34,112 nucleotides of DNA, from NCBI GenBank assembly GCA_002428445.1, contig DIWJ01000080.1:1-34112 (forward strand). The letters run 5' to 3'. The DNA comes from Syntrophaceae bacterium UBA6109 (lineage in GTDB: Bacteria > Desulfobacterota > Syntrophia > Syntrophales > UBA6109). The notes below the pieces were generated by a model. The model had not been told where the DNA came from. It saw only the letters and a program-made list of their open reading frames with translations, and did not search any database. The translations under genes and the position numbers were made by a program. Each line of letters opens with the position of its first letter. Position 1 is the stretch's first letter. Positions 23,458 to 32,129 of this stretch are shown here, piece by piece.

Positions 23458-25671
23458 ATGAACTACGATCGGATACTGCAATTGCTCAACGCGCTGGCCT
23501 CTGCATTTCTGTTCATGGATGCGAAGGAATTCGACATCCCCGCTGCCGGGAAATTCCTGAATTCGCTCGACGAGATCGTGCAGGAGGCAAAAGACCTCGG
23601 GATGGCGCAGATTGTTGCGGTCTCCCAGGAAATGGGCAAAACGCTGGAGATGATGATCCTGGACACCCTGGAGGACAAGGGGGCGGGACTGGCATCGCTG
23701 GGCAAGGGGATATCGCGGATGCAGGAGGTCGCCGATTCGTTCAAGAACTCGGGCGGATGTCCTGAAGAGGCTCCGGCGGCGGCAGACGAGAAAACGGACG
23801 CCCCGGTTGCCCAGGCGGCCGCGGCGGGCGGCGGAGTGCAGGCGCCGCAGCCGGCCTTGACGCCGGCGGATGCGGCGAAGCCGGATGAAGAAGTGAAGAT
23901 CCAGGATGAGGCGCTGCTCAAGGATTTTATTACGGAAGGGTTGGAGTACATCGACCAGATCGAAGTCAACATCCTCAATCTGGAGAAGAATCCGACCGAC
24001 AAGGACTTCATCAACGCCATCTTCCGGCCTTTTCATTCAATCAAGGGCGTGGCGAGTTTTCTCAATCTCGAAGCGATCCGCGAGCTCGCCCACAATCTGG
24101 AAAACCTGCTGGACAAGGCCAGGAACGGGGAGGTGCAGATCACCTCGCCCGTGATCGATGTCGTGCTCGACGGCGCGGATATGCTCAAGACGATGATCGG
24201 CCAGTGGAGGGAGATTCTCGACGGCAAACGAAGCGCCCCGGACAACATGGATCTGTCGGGGATGTATTACCGGATTGAGAAGATCGAGCAGGGAGAAGCC
24301 GAAGAGCCGCCCGGGAAGCTCGGCGAGATCCTGGTGAATGACGGCGTCATCAGCAAGAAGGACCTCGACGAGGGACTGAAAACCGGCCAGGCGGCGAACA
24401 AGAAAATCGGCGAAACGCTGATCAGCGGCGGCAAGGCAACGCCCAAGCAGGTCGCGCAGGCCCTGAGAAAACAGGCGGACCAGGTGGGGGATACGTCGAC
24501 CATCCGCGTCGATACCCGCAAGTTGGACGATCTGATTGACATGGTCGGCGAACTGGTCATCACGCAATCCATGATCGAACAGGACGTGAGCCTTCAGAGC
24601 AACTCCGACCGGAACCTTTTGCGCAACCTCTCCCAGTTCTTCCGCATCACGGCGGGTCTGCAGCGCTCTTCGACCAGCCTGCGCATGATCCCGATCAAAC
24701 AGACGTTCCAGCGGATGTCGCGTCTGGTGCGGGACCTTTCCAAGAACGCCGGCAAGATCATCGACGTGGAGATGGTCGGCGAGGAAACGGAAATCGATCG
24801 AAACATGGTGGACGAGATCTACAATCCCCTCGTGCACATGATCCGCAATTCCGTCGATCACGGCGTTGAGACGCCGGAAGACCGTGTCCGGGCGGGAAAA
24901 TCGGAAAAGGGATTGATCCAGTTAAAAGCCTACCACCGGGGCGGCAATATCGTCATCGAAATCAGCGACGACGGACGCGGGCTCTGCAAACAGAAGATCC
25001 TCGACAAGGCGGTCAAGAACGGAATTGTCGCGGCGCACGACGCCCTGACGGACCAGGAAATCTGTCGTCTGATCTTCCTGCCGGGTTTGTCGACGGCGGA
25101 GAAGGTGACGGACGTCTCGGGAAGGGGCGTGGGAATGGATGTCGTGAAGCAGGCCGTCGAGAAACTGCGCGGCAAGATCGAGATCGAATCGTCCGAAGGC
25201 AAGGGGACGACGTTCACCACCAGCTTCCCGCTGACGATGGCGATCATCGACGGCATGATTGTGAAAGTCGGCAAAGAGCGCTATATCCTGCCGACAACGG
25301 CGATCCGCCAGGCCCTGCGTCCCGCGAAGGAGTCGTACAACAACGTCGTGGGAAAGGGAGAGATGATCAACGTCATGGGAAGGCTGCTGCCGATCGTGCG
25401 CCTGTACGACCATTTCGGGATCCAACCCCGGTATAAGGATCCCTGGGACGCCATTGTCGTCGTCGTCGACGGGGCAGGCCGCTCCAAATGCCTGTTGGTG
25501 GACCAGATCATCGGGAAAGCGGAAGTCGTGATCAAGAGCCTGGGGGCCGAATTGAAAAAGGTCAAGGGCGTTTCGGGAGGGGCCATCCTCGGCGACGGGC
25601 AGATCGGCCTCATCCTGGATCCCGAAGGATTGTTTGAATTGAGCGAGAACCGATCGGACGAAAGAAACTGA
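23458..25671 (+). CDS. cheA: chemotaxis histidine kinase CheA with extra domains
   Basis: A 737-residue kinase. Residues 1-95 are a helical extra domain; 100-145 an Ala/Pro linker. The HPt domain has His193 in FHSIKGVASF. Residues about 286-340 are an insert of two similar halves, LGEILVNDGVISKKDLDEGL and IGETLISGGKATPKQVAQAL, resembling the GspE/MshE N-terminal repeat. Dimerisation (DLIDMVGELVITQSMI), the HATPase with N-box VHMIRNSVDHG, SDDGRGL and GRGVGMDVV, and a C-terminal CheW-like domain follow. No receiver is fused. It phosphorylates CheY and CheB. No cheW is present in the window, so coupling protein must come from elsewhere. Confidence 0.95.
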   Translation: MNYDRILQLLNALASAFLFMDAKEFDIPAAGKFLNSLDEIVQEAKDLGMAQIVAVSQEMGKTLEMMILDTLEDKGAGLASLGKGISRMQEVADSFKNSGGCPEEAPAAADEKTDAPVAQAAAAGGGVQAPQPALTPADAAKPDEEVKIQDEALLKDFITEGLEYIDQIEVNILNLEKNPTDKDFINAIFRPFHSIKGVASFLNLEAIRELAHNLENLLDKARNGEVQITSPVIDVVLDGADMLKTMIGQWREILDGKRSAPDNMDLSGMYYRIEKIEQGEAEEPPGKLGEILVNDGVISKKDLDEGLKTGQAANKKIGETLISGGKATPKQVAQALRKQADQVGDTSTIRVDTRKLDDLIDMVGELVITQSMIEQDVSLQSNSDRNLLRNLSQFFRITAGLQRSSTSLRMIPIKQTFQRMSRLVRDLSKNAGKIIDVEMVGEETEIDRNMVDEIYNPLVHMIRNSVDHGVETPEDRVRAGKSEKGLIQLKAYHRGGNIVIEISDDGRGLCKQKILDKAVKNGIVAAHDALTDQEICRLIFLPGLSTAEKVTDVSGRGVGMDVVKQAVEKLRGKIEIESSEGKGTTFTTSFPLTMAIIDGMIVKVGKERYILPTTAIRQALRPAKESYNNVVGKGEMINVMGRLLPIVRLYDHFGIQPRYKDPWDAIVVVVDGAGRSKCLLVDQIIGKAEVVIKSLGAELKKVKGVSGGAILGDGQIGLILDPEGLFELSENRSDERN

Positions 25672-25702
25672 TCCGGTCGTCGTATACCACAGGGGGAATC
25701 TT

Positions 25703-26092
25703 ATGCAGAAAGATATGAAGATCTTGATTGTGGATGACTTTGCGACCATGCGGAAGGTGATCCGGAACCTCCTCAAACAGGTCGGCTATGAAAACATCCT
25801 CGAAGCCGAAGACGGCGTGTCGGCGCTGCGGGTTCTGAAAGCGCAGAAGGTCGATCTGATCATTTCGGACTGGAACATGCCGAACATGACGGGTTTCGAA
25901 CTGCTCAAAGCCGTCCGGGCCGATGCCGACCTCGGCAAGACGCCCTTTCTGATGGTCACGGCCGAAGCCCTTCAGGACAACGTCGTCGCCGCGGTAAAGG
26001 CCGGCGTGAGCAATTATATCGTCAAACCGTTCACGGCCGAGGTGTTGAACGACAAAATCAGCAAGATCATGGAAAAGCTGCTGACGCCGTAG
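25703..26092 (+). CDS. cheY: chemotaxis response regulator CheY
   Basis: A 129-residue receiver very close to the canonical flagellar-motor CheY: ILIVDDFATMRKVIRNLLKQ, EAEDGVSALRVL, Asp56 in LIISDWNMPNMTG, LMVTAEALQDN and IVKPFTAEVLNDKI. It should be the output that binds FliM at the motor switch. AGGGGGA lies 8 bases before the ATG. It lies 31 bases after cheA and is followed by cheX, which would dephosphorylate it. Confidence 0.95.
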   Translation: MQKDMKILIVDDFATMRKVIRNLLKQVGYENILEAEDGVSALRVLKAQKVDLIISDWNMPNMTGFELLKAVRADADLGKTPFLMVTAEALQDNVVAAVKAGVSNYIVKPFTAEVLNDKISKIMEKLLTP

Positions 26093-26118
26093 CATCGATC
26101 GCGGGAAGGAAAGAGGAC

Positions 26119-26592
26119 ATGAACGTCAAATTCATCAATCCCTTCTTGGAGGGGACAGTCAGTGTGATCAAAACGATGGCCTTTGTCGAGCCTCGGGCGG
26201 GGAAGCCTTATCTGAAAAGGGACAGCGTCGCTCACGGAGATGTTTCCGGGATCATCGGCCTGACAGGGGCGGCGGTGGGGTCCGTCGCACTCAGTTTCAG
26301 CAGCGGCTCCATCCTCAAGATCGTCTCCAACATGCTCGGCGAGGAGATCAGGGATCTGAACGGCGATATCAAGGATGCGGTCGGAGAATTGACCAACATG
26401 GTATCGGGGGCCGCCCGCAAGCGTCTCGAGGCGGAGGGATATTCCATCATGGCGGCCATCCCGACCGTTGTATCCGGCAGCAAACACTCGATCACCCATG
26501 TGCTGGGGGGACCGAGCATCATCATCCCTTTTGAAATCGACGCGGGCACCTTTGTGATCGACGTCTGCCTGAGCGAGCCGACCAGGATGTGA
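26119..26592 (+). CDS. cheX: CheY-P phosphatase CheX
   Basis: A 157-residue CheX. It starts NVKFINPFLEGTVSVIKTMA, has SGIIGLTGAAVGSVALSF, the catalytic helix VGELTNMVSGAARKRL with the E-x2-N pair, and a final GPSIIIPFEIDAGTFVIDVCL. It would shorten the lifetime of CheY-P. It is the last plus-strand gene of the chemotaxis operon; motB converges on it 57 bases on, and no clear terminator hairpin with T-tract is seen between. Confidence 0.92.
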   Translation: MNVKFINPFLEGTVSVIKTMAFVEPRAGKPYLKRDSVAHGDVSGIIGLTGAAVGSVALSFSSGSILKIVSNMLGEEIRDLNGDIKDAVGELTNMVSGAARKRLEAEGYSIMAAIPTVVSGSKHSITHVLGGPSIIIPFEIDAGTFVIDVCLSEPTRM

Positions 26593-26649
26593 TGCGGGCC
26601 GGCGGACCGCGGAGATCCTGCCGAAGGATTGGAGTTTCTGCAGAGGACT

Positions 26650-27420
26650 TCAGTTCGGCGCAAGCAGGATGATGCTGATACGCCGGTTGCGGGGGTCGCG
26701 CGGGCTCAGCTTGACGTATAGCTCCTGGTCCGCATATCCCACGACCCTGGCGATCCGGCCGGGTTCGACGGCGTTGTTTTCCAGTTCGCGGCGCGCCGCC
26801 GAGGCCCGGGAAGAGGAGAGTTCCCAGTTCGTGATCTGTCCGCCGCGGTACGGCGCGGAATCCGTGTGCCCCTCGATGGCGACGCGATTGGGAAGATCAC
26901 GGATATTCTCGGCGACCAGGGTCAGAATTTCCCTGGCCCGGTTCGACAGCTGGGCTCCGCCCGAGGAAAACATCTCGCTTCCTTCCAGATCAACGATCTG
27001 GATTCGTACGCCTCCCTCGATGATGTCCACCAGGATGTGATTGCGAAGGCCCTTGAGCTTTTCGTCGATGGCCGTATTGAGCCGTTTCATCAGATTTTCG
27101 GGAGTCAGGTTGCTGTCGACGGTTTCGCGTGCGGCAATCCTTTTCCCCACTTTCTGCAGATTCATCTCCTGGTCGGAAATCTTCACGACCGATGTGCCGG
27201 AGGAGGCTGTTTCCCGGAAAACGTTGAAGTGTTTGAAGTATTGCGATACGGCCTGCCTCTTATCGGGTGAGACCATCGTAATGAGCCACAGGAGGAGAAA
27301 GAAGGCCATCATGGCCGTTACGAAGTCGGCATAGGCAACCTTCCAGGAACCGCCGTGGTGCCCGCCGTGCTTCTTGATGATCTTCTTGATGATGATCGGC
27401 TGCTGGTTTCGCTCTTCCAT
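26650..27420 (-). CDS. motB: flagellar stator protein MotB
   Basis: A 256-residue stator protein. A basic N-terminus with Lys and His runs precedes the single membrane helix, which carries the proton-binding Asp32 in KVAYADFVTAMMAFFLLLWL. The plug and linker follow to about residue 125. The OmpA-like peptidoglycan-binding domain contains LPNRVAIEGHTDSAPY and WELSSSRASAARREL. With MotA it forms the torque-generating ion channel. The His-rich KKHGGHHGG segment before the helix is typical of this subclass. It is the last gene of the minus-strand pilZ-motA-motB unit, 59 bases after motA. Confidence 0.95.
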   Translation of the reverse strand: MEERNQQPIIIKKIIKKHGGHHGGSWKVAYADFVTAMMAFFLLLWLITMVSPDKRQAVSQYFKHFNVFRETASSGTSVVKISDQEMNLQKVGKRIAARETVDSNLTPENLMKRLNTAIDEKLKGLRNHILVDIIEGGVRIQIVDLEGSEMFSSGGAQLSNRAREILTLVAENIRDLPNRVAIEGHTDSAPYRGGQITNWELSSSRASAARRELENNAVEPGRIARVVGYADQELYVKLSPRDPRNRRISIILLAPN

Positions 27421-27479
27421 AGATGATCAAACCTGACGGGTCCCGGCCTTCAGCCGACACGTGATGATCTTGAACAAGC

Positions 27480-28340
27480 TCATCCCTTCTTCGTTTGACG
27501 AAATACTTCTTCCAGTTCCGAAAAGGTCGGTTTGACGTTCGCCGGAACCACGCGCCTGCCGAATTCCACGGCGACCTTGGGGGCCGCGCCGCCCACGAAA
27601 GACAGGATCGCGACCTTCAGCACCTTCAGGTACTGGATGTCTTCCTCCGCCATGTGCTCCAGATTCTTCCCCATGGGGCCCACGAAGCCGTAACACATGA
27701 GCACGCCCAGAAACGTTCCGACGAGGGCGGCGCCGATGCTGTGTCCCAGAACCTCGGGCGGTTCGCCGATCTTCCCCATGGTGAGAACGACGCCCAGAAC
27801 GGCGGCGACGATGCCAAGACCGGGGAGGCCGTCCGCCACGAAACTGACGCTCTGCGAGGACTGCAGAAGCTCTTCGTGATGATTTTCCAGTTCGCTGTCG
27901 ATGAGCGCCTCCAGTTCGTGCGGCGCGATCGTTGTCGTCATGACGGTGCGCAGGGTGTCGGTGATCAGATCGATGGCGTGATGGTTTTTCAGGATGCTTG
28001 GGTATTTGGAAAACAGGACGCTCTCCGACGGCGTGTCCACGTCGGATTCGATCGAGACCAGCCCCTGCTGGCGGATCTTGTAGAATATGCCGTTGAGCAG
28101 CATCAGGGCATCCAGGTAGTCTTCCTTTCTGTAGTTCTTGTAGGAAAACATGCGGGCCAGCGAGGCGATGACGGCCTTGATGACTTTCTGCGGAGAGGCG
28201 ATGACAAATCCGCCGATGGCGCCTCCGAAGATGATCACGAGTTCCGCCGGCTGGAAGAGCACGGACAGGTTCCCGTGTTCCATGAGATAGCCGCCGATGA
28301 CGGCGGCCAAGACCACTCCTATGCCGATGACGACGAACAT
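27480..28340 (-). CDS. motA: flagellar stator protein MotA
   Basis: A 286-residue membrane protein: MFVVIGIGVVLAAVIGGYLM, then LVIIFGGAIGGFVIASP form helices 1-2; a cytoplasmic loop with the residues that contact FliG; then FVADGLPGLGIVAAVLGVVL and LVGTFLGVLMCYGFVGPMG for helices 3-4. It is the MotA/ExbB family member that, with MotB, drives flagellar rotation with a proton flux. Start with GGAG 7 bases upstream and 12 bases after the PilZ stop, so the three genes form an operon. Confidence 0.95.
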   Translation of the reverse strand: MFVVIGIGVVLAAVIGGYLMEHGNLSVLFQPAELVIIFGGAIGGFVIASPQKVIKAVIASLARMFSYKNYRKEDYLDALMLLNGIFYKIRQQGLVSIESDVDTPSESVLFSKYPSILKNHHAIDLITDTLRTVMTTTIAPHELEALIDSELENHHEELLQSSQSVSFVADGLPGLGIVAAVLGVVLTMGKIGEPPEVLGHSIGAALVGTFLGVLMCYGFVGPMGKNLEHMAEEDIQYLKVLKVAILSFVGGAAPKVAVEFGRRVVPANVKPTFSELEEVFRQTKKG

Positions 28341-28352
28341 GCGAAACTCCGG

Positions 28353-28964
28353 CTACTTCCTTTTCCCGCGGAGGATTTCCCGCTCCTTTTCGAAAACGAA
28401 CCGGACGATCTCGTCGCGGACTTCGTCGTCGATGAGGACAAATTTCACGGCGACCTCGCTGCCGCCGTCTTTTGTCTTTATGGAAGTCACTTCGCCGCAC
28501 AGATACATGGCGACCGGCCTGTGCGGAGAGAGCATCATCTTGATTTCGAGGATATCCCCGACGGCATACTCTTCCCGGGCTTCGAATTTGAGCCCGCCGC
28601 CGCCGATATTGACGCGAAGAAATGGAAGGCGGAGGAATCCCTCCTGTTGAATGGACAGCATGCGGATCACCGCATCGAGTTTGGCGTTGATGACCTGCAG
28701 CCAGTTCGCCAGCCGTGGGTCCTCGATTTCCGGAAGACCTTCGAAGTCGCATGGATAGCCTTCAGTGTGAAGCTGCGGCGTCGAGGTCGAAGACGCCCGA
28801 CAGGCCGATGAGGCAAATTCCGCCAGGAACGCCTCGCCGGACATGCGTGAGCGAACCTTGTCGATTTCCTCCGGTCCCAGACGGCGGCATTCCATTGCAA
28901 CATATGCATCTACCCGGGAATATTCTCTTTTATTGTTTTCCGAGAAGTGAACTTCCGCTCCCAT
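28353..28964 (-). CDS. PilZ-domain protein encoded upstream of motAB
   Basis: A 203-residue soluble protein. A KREYSRVDAYVAME motif near the N-terminus supplies the RxxxR-type arginines. A divergent helical middle part of about 80 residues follows, with NWLQVINAKLDAVIRML. The C-terminal half holds VNIGGGGLKFEAREEYAVGD (the N-x-G-x-x-G variant of D/N-x-S-x-x-G), then ILEIKMMLSP, and a terminal helix RDEIVRFVFEKEREILRGK. PilZ domains bind c-di-GMP; next to motAB it probably acts like YcgR to slow or bias the stator. The motif variant means c-di-GMP binding is likely but not certain. A sigma-54 promoter candidate lies just upstream. Confidence 0.82.
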   Translation of the reverse strand: MGAEVHFSENNKREYSRVDAYVAMECRRLGPEEIDKVRSRMSGEAFLAEFASSACRASSTSTPQLHTEGYPCDFEGLPEIEDPRLANWLQVINAKLDAVIRMLSIQQEGFLRLPFLRVNIGGGGLKFEAREEYAVGDILEIKMMLSPHRPVAMYLCGEVTSIKTKDGGSEVAVKFVLIDDEVRDEIVRFVFEKEREILRGKRK

Positions 28965-29021
28965 AGCGTCTTTCTCCCCTAAAAAGCGATTGCCGCGGAT
29001 CTTTTCCGCCGAGCGAAATTA

Positions 29022-29037
29022 TGCAAAGCTGGTGCCA
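29022..29037 (-). promoter_or_regulatory. sigma-54 promoter candidate for pilZ-motA-motB
   Basis: Read on the minus strand, TGGCACC-AGCT-TTGCA has the -24 element TGGCAC and the -12 element TTGCA at exactly the canonical spacing; all of TGGCAC-N5-TTGCA is met. The transcription start would fall near 29011, about 47 bases before the pilZ ATG at 28964. Two sigma-54 activators are encoded in the window. Confidence 0.85.
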
Positions 29038-29291
29038 CCGGACCGGGCGTTCTGCAGCTCCGGGACGGAGGCACTGAATCCTCGGCGGATGCCCCCGGGA
29101 GATCCCTGCCGCCGCCGCCGTTTCCCGATATCCTGCGCTCCGCTTTCGTCAATTATTTGGCTTTGATGCTGATCCGTTGACATGGAAGGGGGCGTGGCAA
29201 AGGGATCACCGTATTTCGAATTCCCCCCGCTGCATCAGCGCATCCGCGGAAATCCGCAACCGCCGCAGTTTTCCGGAAGGCGTCCGCTGCG

Positions 29292-29307
29292 TGGTATGCA
29301 AATTGCT
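29292..29307 (+). promoter_or_regulatory. sigma-54 promoter candidate for the TPR/kinase/regulator operon
   Basis: TGGTATG-CAAA-TTGCT on the plus strand keeps the essential GG and GC at -24/-12 spacing; it differs from TGGCAC only by C to T at two positions known to vary. The start would fall near 29318, about 60 bases before the ATG at 29379. If real, the operon encoding a sigma-54 regulator is itself sigma-54 dependent. Confidence 0.65.
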
Positions 29308-29378
29308 TTTTGCGGGTTGGCCCTTTCTCCGCCGCGAGACGAGCGGACAAGGGAGGCTGGGCTGCAAGGGGTTGCATC

Positions 29379-32054
29379 ATGAGGAGCAAGCGGCTTTTTC
29401 CGATTCTTTGCCTTTGCGTCCTGCCGGCGCTGCTTTTTCCCGGAACTTCCGTCTCCGGTGAAAGGACGCCTCCGGACCGCCGTCACTGCATTCATACCGC
29501 CTCGTACCGGATTTCAGCGGGCGCCGAACGCGAGGTGCAGGTCTGGAAGGCGGCGGGCTACGCCGCATTTGTCCGCAGGATCGATCTCGCTGAAAAAGGC
29601 ACGTGGCATCGCGTTTACATCGGTCGCTTCCCGACCCGCGGCGACGGCGCCCGTGTCGCGAACCATCTGAAAAAGGAGGGGCTCCTGGAATCGTTCGTTC
29701 TGGAGTCTTTGGACCTGCAGGAGACCTGCCCTGCGGATGCGGCGGCGGGAGGGGCCTTGCGGCCGCCCGCGAGCAAGACGGGCAATAAGAAGCCACAGAC
29801 GGCGGACGTGAAGGAACAGAAGGTCCCGGCGGGGAAACAGGCCAACGGCCCTGGGCAGATTCGCCGGATGTCGACGCCCGCAGGCAGCCGCCCCGCCCCG
29901 GACGCCGACCGCAGCCTCAAGAAGCCCGCCGGGCCGGCGGCGGCAGCGAAGCCCGGAGCGGAAGTTCGGAGGCCGCCGGCGCCGAAAGATCCAGCCCTGC
30001 CGAAACTTCCAAAAATCCCGACAGCGGCGGCGACGGGGGACGCCGTGGCCGATCCGAACGCAAAGCGGGCCGAAAACGGCCCGGCCTCTCCGGCGCTTTC
30101 TCCGGAAGCAACGCCGCTGGCGCTGGCCGCGGCGATGGAGCATTTCCGCGCCGGACGTTACGAGGACGCGGTCGCCGGTTTTGGCGAAGCCATGAAAGGG
30201 CAACCCGCCGATCCGGGCCTGAAAGAAACGGCCCTGCTCTATAGCGCCCACAGCTTTTACCTTCTCGGCGACAGGGGAGACCGGCAGAAATACCTGGATG
30301 CGGTCGAACAGTACAAAGCGGTCCTGGCGGTTGAAGGGAAGGGCGATGCGAAAGACCTCGCGTACTACCGCCTCGGAAGCGCCTATGAGAAATTGAAATT
30401 CTACTACGAGGCTTCGGCAGCCTTCGCGAATCTCGCCGCGAAATATCCGGCGTCGCCGCTTTGCCGGCAGGCGCAGTTCCGTTCCGCCCTGATGCTCCAC
30501 CGGGCGGGGAAATATCACCAGGCCGCAGAGAAGCTCATCGGGTATCTGGTCAAGCAGCCCGGCGGCGAAGATGCGAAGACGGCATTCTTCACGGTTGCCG
30601 ACAGCTACTACCGCCTGCAGCAGACGGTCAACGCCGAGCTGTGGTATACCGAGGCGCGCAAGAAATGGCCCGACCTGAACGGAATCCCGCCCGACCTGCT
30701 TCTCAATATGGGCTATCACTACTTCGTCGCGCGCAAATACCAGCAGGCGATTCCCATCCTTTGCCGCTACCTCAGTCTCTATCCCAGGGAGAGCTCCGTT
30801 CCCGGGGCGATTGTCACGCTGGGGAACTGCTATGTTCAGAACGATCAGGTCCCCAAGGCGCTGAAACTCTTCAGCGTCGTTGTCGAGCGCTATGACGGGA
30901 CGCTTGAGGCTCAGGAGTGCGCGATTCTCATGGCGGATCTGGGGGTTGCAAAGCCGGGGCACAAAATTTCGCCGGTCATGCCGGGGCTTTCGAATTATGA
31001 AGATCCCGTATCGGCTTATGATGCGATTCTCCGGAAGAGCAAGAATTTCCCCTTCGCCGAAGAGCTCCTGTACAAGAAGAGCTGTGCCCTGGCGAAATTC
31101 GGAAAACATGAGGAATCGATTTCCAGTTATGTCGGGCTCCTGGATCGTTATCCCTACGGACGCCGCCGGGAGGATGGCAGGCGGGGACTTGCGGCAGCCG
31201 CGGCGCCCCTTGTCAGGACGTTTGCGTCCAAAAGCGATCACCTGGCAGTCGCGGACCTGTATCTTCGGACGGCGAACAAGGGCGCCGGCCCCTTTTATGA
31301 CCGGGAGAGTCTTCTCCTGATCGGCGAGAGCCTGAAGAGAGCGGGTTTGAACGATCTGGCCCTGCAGGCCCTCCAGGATCTCGCAAAATCGGATCGGAAC
31401 AGCGCGGACGAGCATCGCCGGATCGGCGCCCTTTCCGAACTGGAGAACTGGCGAAAGGGAGACGACGGGAAAAAGCTGCTCTCCGACCTGCTGCAGAAGA
31501 AAACGGGGAACGATCCTTCCGTTCCGAGGGCGGTAAAGAAGGCCTTTGCCGAACGCTTCTATCGCGAAGGCGATTATCCGAAAGCGGCCCTGCTCTATGC
31601 GGAAGCTTCGGCCGGCGCCGGAGAAGCGGACCGGGATCTCCAGTCTCTCTCCAGGTTCGCCGACGCCCTGCGGCGGACGGGGTCGGCGGCGGCGGCGATC
31701 GGACAGTATCAGAAGGTCCTGTCGGCCTGTACCGGCGGGGGAGAGTCCTGCGAGGCGGCGTTCCTCGCGGATCTGTACGAGGGCCTGGGCGACTGCCATC
31801 TGCGCAGCGGCAACGATTCGGAAGGCATCCGGATGTTTCAACAGGCGATGGCCGCGGATATGGACAAGGAGAGAAGATCATGGGCGCTCTACCGGATCGG
31901 CCAGGCATCGGCGCGCTCGGGCGGCAGGAAAGCCGAGCAATGGATCGCCCCGCTGCGGGAAGGCGGCGAGGACGGTTTCTGGGCGAAGGTTGCCGAGTAC
32001 TGGACGGTAGACCGCAAATGGCCGGGAACGCAGGCGGTCTCGCTGAAGAACTGA
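29379..32054 (+). CDS. secreted SPOR- and TPR-repeat protein
   Basis: An 891-residue exported protein. The ATG at 29379 is chosen because it starts a signal peptide (MRSKRLFPILCLCVLPALLF) and has AAGGGG 7 bases upstream. Residues about 40-110 form a SPOR-like domain (TASYRISAGAEREVQVWKAA, then WHRVYIGRFPTRGDGARVA), which usually binds denuded peptidoglycan. An Ala/Pro/Lys-rich linker spans about 115-245. From 250 to the end there are many TPR-type helical repeats such as AMEHFRAGRYEDAVAGFGEA and AYYRLGSAYEKLKFYYEASA. A periplasmic or envelope scaffold, possibly for flagellar or polar assembly, is inferred from its operon with a kinase and regulator. Codon use and GC match the neighbours. Confidence 0.78.
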   Translation: MRSKRLFPILCLCVLPALLFPGTSVSGERTPPDRRHCIHTASYRISAGAEREVQVWKAAGYAAFVRRIDLAEKGTWHRVYIGRFPTRGDGARVANHLKKEGLLESFVLESLDLQETCPADAAAGGALRPPASKTGNKKPQTADVKEQKVPAGKQANGPGQIRRMSTPAGSRPAPDADRSLKKPAGPAAAAKPGAEVRRPPAPKDPALPKLPKIPTAAATGDAVADPNAKRAENGPASPALSPEATPLALAAAMEHFRAGRYEDAVAGFGEAMKGQPADPGLKETALLYSAHSFYLLGDRGDRQKYLDAVEQYKAVLAVEGKGDAKDLAYYRLGSAYEKLKFYYEASAAFANLAAKYPASPLCRQAQFRSALMLHRAGKYHQAAEKLIGYLVKQPGGEDAKTAFFTVADSYYRLQQTVNAELWYTEARKKWPDLNGIPPDLLLNMGYHYFVARKYQQAIPILCRYLSLYPRESSVPGAIVTLGNCYVQNDQVPKALKLFSVVVERYDGTLEAQECAILMADLGVAKPGHKISPVMPGLSNYEDPVSAYDAILRKSKNFPFAEELLYKKSCALAKFGKHEESISSYVGLLDRYPYGRRREDGRRGLAAAAAPLVRTFASKSDHLAVADLYLRTANKGAGPFYDRESLLLIGESLKRAGLNDLALQALQDLAKSDRNSADEHRRIGALSELENWRKGDDGKKLLSDLLQKKTGNDPSVPRAVKKAFAERFYREGDYPKAALLYAEASAGAGEADRDLQSLSRFADALRRTGSAAAAIGQYQKVLSACTGGGESCEAAFLADLYEGLGDCHLRSGNDSEGIRMFQQAMAADMDKERRSWALYRIGQASARSGGRKAEQWIAPLREGGEDGFWAKVAEYWTVDRKWPGTQAVSLKN

Positions 32055-32129
32055 CGTTTTCGATGCGTGGCCGGGCAGGACCGGGTGTTTCAAAGAAACT
32101 CCGTGGATACGGGGAATACGGATCAGGCC

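Larger units (their letters stand above)
28965..29378. other. divergent regulatory region between pilZ-motAB and the TPR/kinase/regulator operon
   Basis: A 414-base spacer with no supported gene. It carries one sigma-54 promoter candidate for each direction: minus strand at 29022-29037 and plus strand at 29292-29307. A TTGACA at about 29175 has no matching -10 element. The space between the two candidates, about 250 bases, is enough for activator-binding sites, but I could not define them. Confidence 0.6.

Noticed and set aside
29001..29028. A minus-strand sigma-28 promoter (CTTTGCAT-N11-GCGGAAAA) for pilZ-motAB
   Set aside because: The -10 half is only a partial match and the -35 half does not fit; the overlapping sigma-54 site is a full match.
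29514..31841. A 775-codon minus-strand open frame
   Set aside because: Antisense to the SPOR/TPR gene; the product is Arg/Pro/Gly-rich without recognisable motif.
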